Made by a program: the position numbers and the translations under genes. From NCBI GenBank assembly GCA_021849075.1, contig JAJZTH010000012.1, forward strand, positions 26,741 through 90,740: DNA of 64,000 nucleotides, in the 5' to 3' direction. The notes under the pieces are model-generated. The model worked only from the letters and a program-made list of their open reading frames with translations. It searched no databases and had not been told where the DNA came from. Origin of the DNA: Pseudomonadota bacterium. GTDB lineage: Bacteria; Pseudomonadota; Alphaproteobacteria; Sphingomonadales; Sphingomonadaceae. Of this stretch, positions 11,730-22,515 are shown piece after piece. How positions within the stretch are numbered: position 1 is the stretch's first letter; each line of letters opens with the position of its first letter.

Positions 11730-11749
11730 ATCCCAGCTTTCGCTGGGAT
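11730..11749. repeat. Intergenic palindromic repeat (REP-like)
   Basis: ATCCCAGC-TTTC-GCTGGGAT; dispersed palindrome type recalled from sphingomonad/xanthomonad intergenic regions. Confidence 0.65.
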
Positions 11750-11796
11750 GACGGAAAGGGGGCGGGGCGGTGGGATAAGGTTGGAGATAGAAGCGG

Positions 11797-12818
11797 ATGA
11801 GCCTGATTATCGATTGCCATGGTCACTATACTGTCCTGCCCAAGGGGCATGACGCTTGGCGCGAGGAGCAGAAGGCGGCTTTCAAGGCCGGTACGTCTTG
11901 TCCGCCCTATCCCGAGATCAGCGACGCGGAAATTCGCGAGACGATCGAGGCGAACCAGTTGCGCTTGATCAAGGAACGCGGCGCCGACCTCACCATCTTT
12001 TCTCCGCGCGCATCGGCGATGGCGCCGCATGTCGGTGACGAAGCGGTCGCGAAGGAATGGGCGATCCGCTGCAACGACCTGATCGCGCGCGTCGTGGCGA
12101 TGTTCCCCGAAACCTTCGTTGGCGTGTGCATGCTGCCCCAATCGCCCAAGGCGGACATGAGCAATTCGATCGCGGAGCTGGAGCGCTGCGTCACCGAACT
12201 GGGCTTCATCGGCTGCAACCTCAATCCCGACCCGGGCGGCGGCCATTTCACCCATCCGCCGCTGACCGACCGTTACTGGTATCCCTTCTATGAGAAGATG
12301 GTCGAACTGGATGTGCCGGCGATGATCCATGTGTCGGGCAGTTGCAACCCGGCGATGCACGCGACCGGCGGCTATTATATCGCAGCCGACACGATCGCCT
12401 TCATGCAGTTGCTGGAAGGCGACCTGTTCAAGGATTTTCCGACCCTGCGTTTCATCATCCCGCATGGCGGCGGCGCAGTGCCCTATCATTGGGGCCGGTA
12501 TCGGGGGCTAGCTGACATGCTGAAGAAACCCGACCTGTCGACGCATCTGATGAACAACATCTTTTTCGACACTTGCGTCTATCACCAGCCGGGCGTCGAC
12601 CTGCTGGCCGACGTGATCGAGAACAAGAATATTCTGTTTGGTTCGGAAATGGTCGGCGCGGTGCGCGGCATCGATCCCACCACCGGCTTCTATTTCGATG
12701 ACACCAAACGCTATGTCGATGCGTTGGACATCAGCGCCGTGGAACGCGCCGCGATTTTCGAGGGCAATGCCCGCCGCGTCTTCCCGCGCCTCGACGCCAA
12801 GTTGAAGGAGAGGGGGCT

Positions 12819-12822
<4 letters not shown>
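11797..12822 (+). CDS. ligJ: 4-oxalomesaconate hydratase
   Basis: Amidohydrolase_2 family: MSLIIDCHGHYTVLPKGHDAWREEQKAAFKAG...; upstream of ligAB. Confidence 0.95.
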
Positions 12823-14166
<1,344 letters not shown>

Positions 14167-14250
14167 GTTTGTCGAGGCGCGCCTTAGCGCGCGCCTCATC
14201 CCACCCCAAGCCCTCTCCTAAAGGGGAGGGGCTACAGTACGGAGTTTCCC

Positions 14251-15189
14251 ATGCGTATTGCCCTGGCTGGCGCTGGCGCCTTTGGCGAAAAGCATCTTGA
14301 TGGCCTCAAGAATATCGATGGCGTGACGGTCACGTCGATCATCGGTCGCGAACTGGACGCGACGAAGAAGGTCGCGGAAAAATATGGCATCGGCCATGTC
14401 ACAACTGACCTGGATGAAACGCTGGCGCGCGATGATGTCGACGCGGTGATCCTGTGCACACCCACCCAGATGCATGCGGCGCAGGCGATCGCCTGCATGA
14501 ATGCTGGCAAGCATGTGGAGGTGGAAATTCCACTGGCGGACAGCTGGAAGGATGCGCAGGCGGTGCTCGCCAAGCAGCAGGAAACCGGCCTGACCTGCAT
14601 GGTCGGCCATACCCGCCGCTTCAATCCGTCGCACCAGTTCGTCCATAACCGCATCAAGGCGGGCGAATTCAACATCCAGCAGATGGATGTGCAGACCTAT
14701 TTCTTCCGTCGCAAGAATATCAATGCGAAGGGCGAGCCGCGGTCCTGGACCGACCATCTGCTGTGGCATCACGCCGCGCACACGGTCGACCTGTTCGCCT
14801 ATCAGGCGGGCAAGATCGTGTCGGCGCACGCCATGCAAGGGCCGATCCATCCGGAACTGGGCATCGCCATGGACATGTCGATCCAGTTGAAGAGCGAGAC
14901 GGACGCGATCTGCACCCTGTCGCTTTCGTTCAATAATGACGGGCCGCTGGGCACTTTCTTCCGCTATATCGGTGACAGTGCAACTTATATTGCGCGCTAC
15001 GACGATCTGGTGAACGGCAAGGAAGAGCCGATCGACCTTAGCGGCGTCGCCGTCTCCAACAATGGCATCGAATTGCAGGACCGCGAATTCATCAGCGCTA
15101 TCCGCGAAGGCCGCGATCCCAACAGCAGCGTCGCCAAGGTGTTCGATTGCTACCGTGTACTGGGCGAACTGGAAACACAGCTGGGCTGA
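14251..15189 (+). CDS. ligC: 4-carboxy-2-hydroxymuconate-6-semialdehyde dehydrogenase (Gfo/Idh/MocA family)
   Basis: MRIALAGAGAFGEKHLDGLKNIDGV... and EVEIPLADSWKDAQAVLAKQQETGLTCMVGHTRRFNPSHQF. Confidence 0.95.
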   Translation: MRIALAGAGAFGEKHLDGLKNIDGVTVTSIIGRELDATKKVAEKYGIGHVTTDLDETLARDDVDAVILCTPTQMHAAQAIACMNAGKHVEVEIPLADSWKDAQAVLAKQQETGLTCMVGHTRRFNPSHQFVHNRIKAGEFNIQQMDVQTYFFRRKNINAKGEPRSWTDHLLWHHAAHTVDLFAYQAGKIVSAHAMQGPIHPELGIAMDMSIQLKSETDAICTLSLSFNNDGPLGTFFRYIGDSATYIARYDDLVNGKEEPIDLSGVAVSNNGIELQDREFISAIREGRDPNSSVAKVFDCYRVLGELETQLG

Positions 15190-15220
15190 TGTGACAGCCT
15201 CCCTTCGGGGTCGCGGGAAA

Positions 15221-15253
15221 GGGCGTGGGCGCTATGGCGTCCACGCCCTTTTT
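15221..15253. terminator. Terminator downstream of ligC
   Basis: GGGCGTGGGCGC-TATG-GCGTCCACGCCC-TTTTT. Confidence 0.85.
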
Positions 15254-15257
15254 CATG

Positions 15258-16652
15258 TCAGTCTTCGTCGGCGGCGAAACGGACGCGGATGTGCGTGCCG
15301 GGGCCGTCGGGCAGGATGGCGACGCTCGCGCCCATCCGCGATGCGGCGGACTGGACGATCGCCAGACCCAGGCCGGTGCCATCAGGTCCGCTCTGGCTGT
15401 TGCCACGAAAAAAGCGTTCGAAGACCTTTGCATGATGCTGGGGCGCAATGCCGGGACCATCGTCGCCGACCGTCAACAGGATATGATCCGGCGTGCGTGA
15501 CAGGGTGACGGTCACGCCGCCGCCGGGCCGGTTGTAGCGAATGCCATTGTCGATCAGATTGGCGAGGATTTCGAACACCAGCGTGCGATGCGCCTGCACG
15601 CGATAGGGGTAATCGTCCTGCACATCGAGGTTGAGTTCGACCTCGGCATGGATCGCCTGATTGATCAGGCGGCCGATCACGGCGGCGCTGACTTCCTTCA
15701 GGTCGACCGTCTCCAGCGGCGGCGCGGCGCCGGCTTCCTCGGCCCGCGCCAGCGCCAGCAATTGCGTCACCAGCCGCTCCAGCCGCTGCACGGCGTCGGC
15801 AATCTCGTCCATCGCGGCGATCGATCCGCGTCGGGCGAGTTCGATCTGGACCTTCAGCACGGACAAAGGCGTGCGCATCTGGTGGGAGGCATCGGCGGTG
15901 AAGCGCCGCACACCGCTGGTCGCGCGGTCGAGCTGGGCCAGAAGATGGTCGAACGCGGTCGCCAGCGGCTCCAGCTCATTGGGCAGCGGTCCGGCATCGA
16001 GCGGCGAGAAATCGGGGCGGGTGCCCGAATCGCGCGCCTCCACCGATCGACGCAGGCGCGCCAACGGGCGCAGACTCCACCCCAGCGCCGGGCGCACCAG
16101 CAGGACTGCAAATCCCACAAGAGCGACTTCGCCCAGCAGCAGCGCGATCACCAGTTGGTTCACCAGCGCCTTGCGATTGTCGAGCGTTTCAGCGACCTGT
16201 ACGATGACCGGCTGGCTGATCCGGGGCAGCATGCGCTTCACTTCGGCAATGCGGATGCCCTGATCACGATAGCGGGCGAAGCGGAAGCGGGGCTGGTCGA
16301 CCAGCATCGTCGCGGGATCGGGTGCGGGCAGATCGGCGTATCCGGTCAACAGGGCGCGCCCCACGGCGATGCGATAATAGACATTGTCGCGCTCGCCATT
16401 CTCCAGCATGCCAAAGGCGGCGGGGGGCAGGTCCAGCGTCACTTCGCCGCGCTCAACCTGCACCGTTTCGGCGATCGCGCCCAGCGCGCCGCCCAGCACC
16501 CGGTCGTTGGTGCGGCGCACGACGTCGGCGATCAGCGTCGCGCCGCCAATACCGATGATCGCCGCCGCCCCCAGCAATGGTCCCAGCATTGCCGCCAGCA
16601 GGCGCGTGCGCAGCGCAATGGCGCGCGCCTTGCCCGGCCTGTCAGCCGGCAT
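15258..16652 (-). CDS. TctE-like sensor histidine kinase
   Basis: H-box DASHQMRTPLSVLKVQIELAR, N/G boxes NLIDNGIRYNRPGGGV, GDDGPGIAPQHHAKVFERFFRG. Confidence 0.93.
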   Translation of the reverse strand: MPADRPGKARAIALRTRLLAAMLGPLLGAAAIIGIGGATLIADVVRRTNDRVLGGALGAIAETVQVERGEVTLDLPPAAFGMLENGERDNVYYRIAVGRALLTGYADLPAPDPATMLVDQPRFRFARYRDQGIRIAEVKRMLPRISQPVIVQVAETLDNRKALVNQLVIALLLGEVALVGFAVLLVRPALGWSLRPLARLRRSVEARDSGTRPDFSPLDAGPLPNELEPLATAFDHLLAQLDRATSGVRRFTADASHQMRTPLSVLKVQIELARRGSIAAMDEIADAVQRLERLVTQLLALARAEEAGAAPPLETVDLKEVSAAVIGRLINQAIHAEVELNLDVQDDYPYRVQAHRTLVFEILANLIDNGIRYNRPGGGVTVTLSRTPDHILLTVGDDGPGIAPQHHAKVFERFFRGNSQSGPDGTGLGLAIVQSAASRMGASVAILPDGPGTHIRVRFAADED

Positions 16653-17307
16653 CGAGCATATAGCCCACGCCCCGCACGGTGCGGATGCCCGGACCATCGG
16701 GCGCCAGCTTGCCGCGCAGGCGCGTGACATGCACTTCGATGGCGTTGCTGCCCACTGGCTCGTCAAAGCCAAAGACTTCGCCGATCAGCAGTTCGCGCGG
16801 CACCACCTGGCCCGCGCGGGTGGCGAGTGATTCCAGCACCGCCAGTTCGCGGCGGCGCAGGTCGAGCGTGCGGCCCGCAACATCGGCCACGCCGGTCGAG
16901 CGGTTGATGGTGAGCGACCCCACGCTGATTTCCGGCGTCGGATCGCCGCCGCGCCGCCGGCCCAGCGCCCGGACCCGCGCCTCCAGCTCTTCGGGATCGA
17001 AGGGTTTGCGCAGATAGTCGTCCGCGCCCAGATCCAGCCCGCGCACCCGATCGTCCAGCGCATCGCGCGCCGTCAGCATCAGCACTGGCACCTTTTCGCC
17101 CCGCCGCCGCAATTCGGCCAGCACAGCGAATCCATCCATGTCGGGCAGGCCGACGTCCAGAATCACCAGCGCATAGGGTTCACTGCCCACCACGGACAGC
17201 GCATCCTCGCCGGTCGCGACATGATCCACCGCATTTCCGCCCGCGCGCAGCAGGGCGGCAATGCTGCGCGCGAGCGCGGCGTCATCCTCGATCATCAAAA
17301 TCCGAAT
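16642..17307 (-). CDS. OmpR/TctD-like response regulator
   Basis: RILMIEDDAALARSIAALL..., phosphoacceptor VILDVGLPDMDG, winged helix SNAIEVHVTRLRGKL. Start uncertain: ATT at 17307 gives the canonical MRILMIEDD; ATG choices are 17295 or 17364. Confidence 0.88.
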   Translation of the reverse strand: MRILMIEDDAALARSIAALLRAGGNAVDHVATGEDALSVVGSEPYALVILDVGLPDMDGFAVLAELRRRGEKVPVLMLTARDALDDRVRGLDLGADDYLRKPFDPEELEARVRALGRRRGGDPTPEISVGSLTINRSTGVADVAGRTLDLRRRELAVLESLATRAGQVVPRELLIGEVFGFDEPVGSNAIEVHVTRLRGKLAPDGPGIRTVRGVGYMLDAG

Positions 17308-17320
17308 AGGGCACCTGATG

Positions 17321-17339
17321 CTGAAAGGTTGATGACAGC
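17321..17339 (+). promoter_or_regulatory. Shared motif site S1 (upstream of SBP gene)
   Basis: CTGAAAGGTTGATGACAGC-N9-TAACTG. Confidence 0.65.
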
Positions 17340-17403
17340 TTGGCTTCGTAACTGAGCCGCACATTCTTATCCGACGACAGAAACGGAAAAGCACAAGGAC
17401 AGG

Positions 17404-18480
17404 GTGATGCGACGGCTTATTCAGATACTGGCAGCGTTGGCAAGTCTGGCGATACCGGCCGCCACCGCGGTTGCGGAACGGCCGGCCGGTTATCCCCGAT
17501 CTTACGACCAGTTGATTGCGGACGCGCAGGCTGAGCGGCAGGTCATCGTCTACGCCAATGCCGACACATCGGAAATGACGCCGGTCATCATCGCCTTCCA
17601 GCGACGCTACCCCGGCGTGATTGTGCGTTATGCCGATCTTGGCTCCAATGAAATGTATCGCCGCTTCGTGGCGGAAGCGCGGTCGCGCAAGCCTTCCGCC
17701 GATCTCGTCTGGTCGTCGGCGATGGACCAGCAGGTCAAGCTCATCAACGACGGCTATGCGCAGGCTTATGCCAGTCCGGAAAAGCCCGCTTTGCCGCCCT
17801 CGGCAGTGTGGAAGAATATGGGTTTTGGCGTCACCGCCGAACCCATTGCCTATGCCTATAACAAGAAAGCCGTTCCCAACCCGCCGCGCAGCCATGCGGC
17901 GCTGGAGGCGATGCTGCGCAGGGATCGCCGGGCGCTGACCGGCAAGGTCGCAACCTTCGATCCTGTGCGGTCCAACACCGGCTATCTTTATCTGACGCAG
18001 GATTTTGCCATCACCCGCGACACAAGGACGCTGGTGGAGGCGATGGCGGCGACGCGCCCGCATTTGTCCGTCACCACCGAACCGATGCTGCGCGGCGTGG
18101 CCGAGGGCAAATTGTCGATCGCCTATAATGTGATCGGTTCCTACGCCGTGGAACGGGCGCGCCGCGATCCGCGCATCGGCGTGATCTTCCCGCAGGATTA
18201 CACCATCGTCATGTCGCGCATCGCCTTCATCGCGCGTGAGGCGCGGCACCCGGCCGCCGCCAAACTGTTCCTCGATTTTCTGCTGTCGCGTCAGGGCCAG
18301 TCCCTGCTGGCGCAGCATAGCTTGTGGCCGGTGCGCACCGACATTCGCGGCCGCCGGCTTCCCGCCGCGCAGGCGCGGCCGATTCGTGTCGGTCCGCAGC
18401 TTCTCGTCAATCTCGATCGCCTGAAACAGCAGCGCTTCCTGCGCGACTGGAACGCGATTCTCGCCTCTGGAGCCAAATGA
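17404..18480 (+). CDS. Extracellular solute-binding protein (Fe3+/AfuA-like)
   Basis: Signal peptide; VIVYANADTSEMTPVIIAFQRRYPGVIVRYADLGSNEMYRRFVAEARS. Confidence 0.85.
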   Translation: MMRRLIQILAALASLAIPAATAVAERPAGYPRSYDQLIADAQAERQVIVYANADTSEMTPVIIAFQRRYPGVIVRYADLGSNEMYRRFVAEARSRKPSADLVWSSAMDQQVKLINDGYAQAYASPEKPALPPSAVWKNMGFGVTAEPIAYAYNKKAVPNPPRSHAALEAMLRRDRRALTGKVATFDPVRSNTGYLYLTQDFAITRDTRTLVEAMAATRPHLSVTTEPMLRGVAEGKLSIAYNVIGSYAVERARRDPRIGVIFPQDYTIVMSRIAFIAREARHPAAAKLFLDFLLSRQGQSLLAQHSLWPVRTDIRGRRLPAAQARPIRVGPQLLVNLDRLKQQRFLRDWNAILASGAK

Positions 18481-18481
18481 A

Positions 18482-19981
18482 ATGATGTCTTCGTTATTGC
18501 GTGGCGGTTCCGCCGCGCTGGCGCTCATCGCCGCCACACCTGCTCTTGCACAGGCCCCGAGCGCGGAGGAACTGGCCGCTCTCGTCAAGGCGCAGGCGGC
18601 CGAAATCGCCGCACTAAAGGCGCGACTGGACAAGATCGAAGGGCAGGCTGTTGCGCAAAATGCTGCGCCAGCCCCCGCACAACAGCCCGCACAACAAGTC
18701 GCCCAGCAACAGGCTGCGCCGCAGGCGGGCCAGCCGCTCGTCATCGCGCCCTTCGCGCCGCAGATCGTGCCGCCCGGTCCCGCCGATATCGACGTGGCGC
18801 AGGCGCGCGCCGTCGCCGCCAACCCATCGGGCGTGACGACTGAATGGGGCGCGGGGCTGCCCGTATTCCGGTCCGCCGACGGCGTCTTCACCTACAAGCC
18901 GCGCGGCCGCATATTGGTGGACGTCAGTTCGACCATGGGGTCGCGCTATAATGGCCGCAACACCACCACCACCGGCATGCGCGCGCTGCGCCTGGGTCTG
19001 GAAGGCGGCGTCGGCCCGCATTTCTTCTATCAGTTCGAAAGCGACTTTTCCGAAAATGAGGTCGATATCGTTACCGCCTTCATGGGCTGGCGCAACCGGC
19101 TGAGCAGCAAGGTCGACTATGATGTGCGCGCCGGCCATCTGTTCAACGATCGCGCATTCGAAGGCAGCACCGGGTCGGACTCTACGCCCTTTCTGGAGCG
19201 CGGCGTGGTGTCTACAGCAATCATCCCGCAACGCGGCTTTTATGGCATCGGCATCATGGGCCGCATGTTCGGGCCAAACTGGCATGCATCGGTCAGCGTG
19301 ACCGGCGATCGCGTCGATGGCCAGCAGACGACCAATGACAGCCGCACCGCCGCCTTCCGCGCCCATTGGAACCCGATCAAGACCGATAATTCGCTGCTGC
19401 ATGTCGGCGCATGGGGCTTTGATGAGGCGCTGTCTTCAGCGGCCACCACCCTGACCCGTAGTACAGTCATCGGCGGCCGTTTCAACGGTGCGGTGCGCGT
19501 GTCGACCGGCGAATTGCTGGGCGGCAAATCCACCACAGGTTATGGCGTCGAACTGGGCGGCTATACCGGCGGCCTTTGGGTCATGGGCGAGGCCGGTCGC
19601 CGTGTCGCGCGGCTGACCGGCGGCCGCCCCGATTTCGAAAGCAAGGCATGGAGCGTATCGAGCGGCTTCTTCCTGACCGGCGAATTGCCGCCCTATAACC
19701 CGCGGCTTGGCAGCTTTGGACAGCCCAATGTTCTCGATCCGGTGCTGAATGGCGGATCGGGCGCGATCGAACTGACGGCGCGCTACGAAAATCTGGATTA
19801 TACCGACCTCGTCCTTGGCGGCGACGGCTGGGCCGCAACGCTGGGCGTGAACTGGTATCTCAACAGCTTCACCCGCATTCAGCTGAACGGCATTCATTGG
19901 CGCACCAACAACCGCGCCGGAACCTTCACCGGCAGCGATGACGGCCAGACCGTCAGCGCGCGCGTCGGCGTGACCTTCTGA
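18482..19981 (+). CDS. OprO/OprP-like porin
   Basis: Signal peptide, coiled-coil N-terminus (LKARLDKIEGQ), then RGRILVDVSSTMGSRYNG...RALRLGLEGGVGPHFFYQFESDFSENEV; beta-barrel ending SARVGVTF. Confidence 0.88.
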   Translation: MMSSLLRGGSAALALIAATPALAQAPSAEELAALVKAQAAEIAALKARLDKIEGQAVAQNAAPAPAQQPAQQVAQQQAAPQAGQPLVIAPFAPQIVPPGPADIDVAQARAVAANPSGVTTEWGAGLPVFRSADGVFTYKPRGRILVDVSSTMGSRYNGRNTTTTGMRALRLGLEGGVGPHFFYQFESDFSENEVDIVTAFMGWRNRLSSKVDYDVRAGHLFNDRAFEGSTGSDSTPFLERGVVSTAIIPQRGFYGIGIMGRMFGPNWHASVSVTGDRVDGQQTTNDSRTAAFRAHWNPIKTDNSLLHVGAWGFDEALSSAATTLTRSTVIGGRFNGAVRVSTGELLGGKSTTGYGVELGGYTGGLWVMGEAGRRVARLTGGRPDFESKAWSVSSGFFLTGELPPYNPRLGSFGQPNVLDPVLNGGSGAIELTARYENLDYTDLVLGGDGWAATLGVNWYLNSFTRIQLNGIHWRTNNRAGTFTGSDDGQTVSARVGVTF

Positions 19982-20015
19982 TCTTTCTTCTTTCCGCCTC
20001 TTCAAGGATGCAGCG

Positions 20016-21323
20016 ATGAACCTTGCCCTGCTCGGCTTCCTGATGGTCGCCACCTTCATGACGCTGATCATGACCAAAAAGATGACGCCGCTGGTCGCGC
20101 TGATCGTCATCCCTTCCATTTTCGGCGTGGTCGCCGGTCAGGCCGCCGGTCTTGGCGACATGATGATCGACGGCATCAAGAATCTGGCCCCGACCGGCGT
20201 CATGCTGCTCTTCGCCATCCTGTTCTTCTCGACCATGACAGACACGGGGCTGTTCGATCCGCTCGTTGGCCGGCTGGTGAAGCTGGTGCATGGGGATCCG
20301 CTGCTGATCCTGCTGGGATCGGTGGTGTTGTGCGCGATCGTCAGCCTGGATGGCGATGGGTCCACCACTTACATCATCACCTGCGCCGCATTGCTGCCGC
20401 TCTATAAACGGTTCGACATGAAGCGCATTTACCTCGTCTGCCTGTTGATGGTGACGAGCGGGATCATGAACCTGACGCCTTGGGGCGGGCCGACCGCCCG
20501 TGCGGCGAGCGCGCTGAAGCTGGACCCCGCAACCCTGTTCCTGCCGTTGATCCCCGGCATGATTGCGGGTCTTGCCTTCCTGCTGGGCCTGGCCTTCTGG
20601 TTCGGGATCAAGGAGCGTCGTCGCCTGGGCCATGTTCGGGTCGCAAAGCGTGAGCCGGTCGACATCGCCGACCTTGGCGTGTCGCAATATCCCGAAGCGC
20701 GCCGCCCGCATCTGCGCAAGGTGAATGCGGCGCTGGTCGTTGCGTTGCTGGTTCTGCTGGTCTGGGGCGTTCTGCCGCTGTCGGTGTTGATGATGATCGC
20801 CTTCGCCATTGCGATGATCGTCAACTATCCCGGCGTTGCGCAGCAGAAGGAGCGGATCGCCGCCCATGCCGGCAATGTCCTGTCGGTCGTGTCGCTGATC
20901 TTCGCCGCCGGCATCTTCACCGGCATATTGGGCGGCACCGGCATGGTGGAAGCGATGAGCAAGGAAGTCGTGGGCGTCATTCCGCCAGCGCTTGGACCCT
21001 ATATGGCGCCGATCACGGCCCTGCTCTCCATGCCCTTCACCTTCTTCATCTCCAACGACGCTTTCTATTTCGGCATGCTGCCGATCCTGGCCGAAGCCGG
21101 GTCGCATTATGGCGTCGATCCGATGGCGATTGCCCGCGCCTCGCTGATGGGTCAGCCGGTCCATCTGCTCAGCCCGCTGGTCCCGTCCACCTATTTGCTG
21201 GTCAGCCTGGCCGGCATCGACCTGGCCGATCATCAGCGCTTCACGTTGCTGCCGGCGGCGGCCGTCTGCATCGTCATGACGCTGGTCGGCATGATCGCGC
21301 TGGCATTCCCCCTGGTCGCCTGA
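20016..21323 (+). CDS. CitMHS-family (citrate-metal:proton) transporter
   Basis: MNLALLGFLMVATFMTLIMTKKMTPLVALIVIPSIFGVVAG..., VSLDGDGSTTYIITCAALLPLYKR, NLTPWGGPTARAA. Confidence 0.93.
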   Translation: MNLALLGFLMVATFMTLIMTKKMTPLVALIVIPSIFGVVAGQAAGLGDMMIDGIKNLAPTGVMLLFAILFFSTMTDTGLFDPLVGRLVKLVHGDPLLILLGSVVLCAIVSLDGDGSTTYIITCAALLPLYKRFDMKRIYLVCLLMVTSGIMNLTPWGGPTARAASALKLDPATLFLPLIPGMIAGLAFLLGLAFWFGIKERRRLGHVRVAKREPVDIADLGVSQYPEARRPHLRKVNAALVVALLVLLVWGVLPLSVLMMIAFAIAMIVNYPGVAQQKERIAAHAGNVLSVVSLIFAAGIFTGILGGTGMVEAMSKEVVGVIPPALGPYMAPITALLSMPFTFFISNDAFYFGMLPILAEAGSHYGVDPMAIARASLMGQPVHLLSPLVPSTYLLVSLAGIDLADHQRFTLLPAAAVCIVMTLVGMIALAFPLVA

Positions 21324-21375
21324 CAATGGGGTATCCGATCGCCAGGAAAGTCACGCATATATGAGGAATTAGACC

Positions 21376-22455
21376 ATGATCCGCCCCAACTCCATCGGAT
21401 CATGGTCTGACGCTACAGGCGCGTTTTTACGTTTCCTTGCGGCTCTCGCCGTGGGAGCGGGTGGCGGCGCGCTGTTCCACTGGATCGGCGCACCCCTGCC
21501 ATGGGTGCTGGGGTCGATGGCGGCCTGCGCCATCGCCAGCGTCGCTGGCTTGCCGATACAGGCATCCTCCGCTACGCGCCGCCCGATGGCGGCGGTGATA
21601 GGCGTTGTGCTGGGCAGCAGCTTTGGCCCGCATCTCTTCATGCAGGCGCGCGACTGGATCATCCCGCTCGCCGCCTTGCCTTTTTTCCTCGCCACCGCAG
21701 CGTTGCTGTGCGTCACCTATTTCCGCAAGGTGGCGAAATTCGATCCGGCCACCGCCTATTTTGCCGGCATGCCCGGGGGCATCGCCGAAATGGTGGTGAT
21801 GGGGGCAGAGCGGGGCGCGGATGAACGCGCCATCGGCCTGATCCATGGCGCGCGCATCTTTCTGGTGGTTTTCATCCTGCCCTTCCTGATCCGGCTGGAT
21901 CATCACCCGGTCGCGATTGCCCCGGCCGCAGCGGTGACGGGAGAGGTGGCGGACTGGTCGCTGCTGCTGTGGGCGGGGGGCTGTGTGATAGTCGGGCTGG
22001 CCATCGGCAAGCTCCTGCGCTTGCCAGCCTGGCATCTGGTCGGGCCTCTGGCGGTCAGTGCGGCCGTGCATATGAGCGGCCTTGCCGATTTTCGCATTCC
22101 CGGCTGGGCGCTGGCCGCCGCCCAAGTGGGGCTTGGCGCGACCATTGGCTGTCGCTTTGTGGGGCTGACGCTGAAGGCGTTGCTGCGCACGCTGGCGCTG
22201 GCGGCGGGATCGACCCTGATCCTGCTGGCCGTCACCTTTGCCTGGGCGGCAGGTATCGGCATGGCGACCGGCCTAGATCCGGTGTTGCTGACGCTCGCCT
22301 ATTCGCCTGGTGGTCTGGCCGAAATGAGCATGGTGGCGCTCAGCCTGGCGCTGGAGCCGGGCGTCGTCATCGTCCATCACCTGACCCGGGTGGTGCTGGT
22401 CCTGATTGCGGCGCCGCTGGGCTTCAGGACAATGGCCCGGCAAGACTTCGCCTGA
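21376..22455 (+). CDS. AbrB-family membrane protein (putative transporter)
   Basis: Multi-TM; GGGALFHWIGAPLPWVLGSMAACA and GMPGGIAEMVVMGAERGAD. Confidence 0.85.
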   Translation: MIRPNSIGSWSDATGAFLRFLAALAVGAGGGALFHWIGAPLPWVLGSMAACAIASVAGLPIQASSATRRPMAAVIGVVLGSSFGPHLFMQARDWIIPLAALPFFLATAALLCVTYFRKVAKFDPATAYFAGMPGGIAEMVVMGAERGADERAIGLIHGARIFLVVFILPFLIRLDHHPVAIAPAAAVTGEVADWSLLLWAGGCVIVGLAIGKLLRLPAWHLVGPLAVSAAVHMSGLADFRIPGWALAAAQVGLGATIGCRFVGLTLKALLRTLALAAGSTLILLAVTFAWAAGIGMATGLDPVLLTLAYSPGGLAEMSMVALSLALEPGVVIVHHLTRVVLVLIAAPLGFRTMARQDFA

Positions 22456-22464
22456 ACAGAAAAA

Positions 22465-22502
22465 GGGGCGGCTGATCCGGTTCGCGCCGGATCAGCCGCC
22501 CC
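22465..22502. terminator. Bidirectional terminator
   Basis: GGGGCGGCTGATCCGG-TTCGCG-CCGGATCAGCCGCCCC flanked by A- and T-runs. Confidence 0.9.
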
Positions 22503-22515
22503 TTTCTATTCGCGA

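Noticed and set aside
14190-14235. AGCCCTCTCCTAAAGGGGAGGGGCT in the ligB-ligC gap as a novel regulatory site
   Set aside because: Imperfect C-run/G-run hairpin of a type common as dispersed intergenic repeats; nothing specific to this pathway.
17308-18891. N-terminal ~530 aa of the 749-aa minus-strand ORF 16642..18891
   Set aside because: Only the C-terminal response regulator is real; the rest is antisense to the SBP and porin genes.
19953-21326. 457-aa His/Gln/Asp-rich minus-strand ORF
   Set aside because: Exactly antisense to the CitMHS transporter; composition is the mirror of hydrophobic codons.
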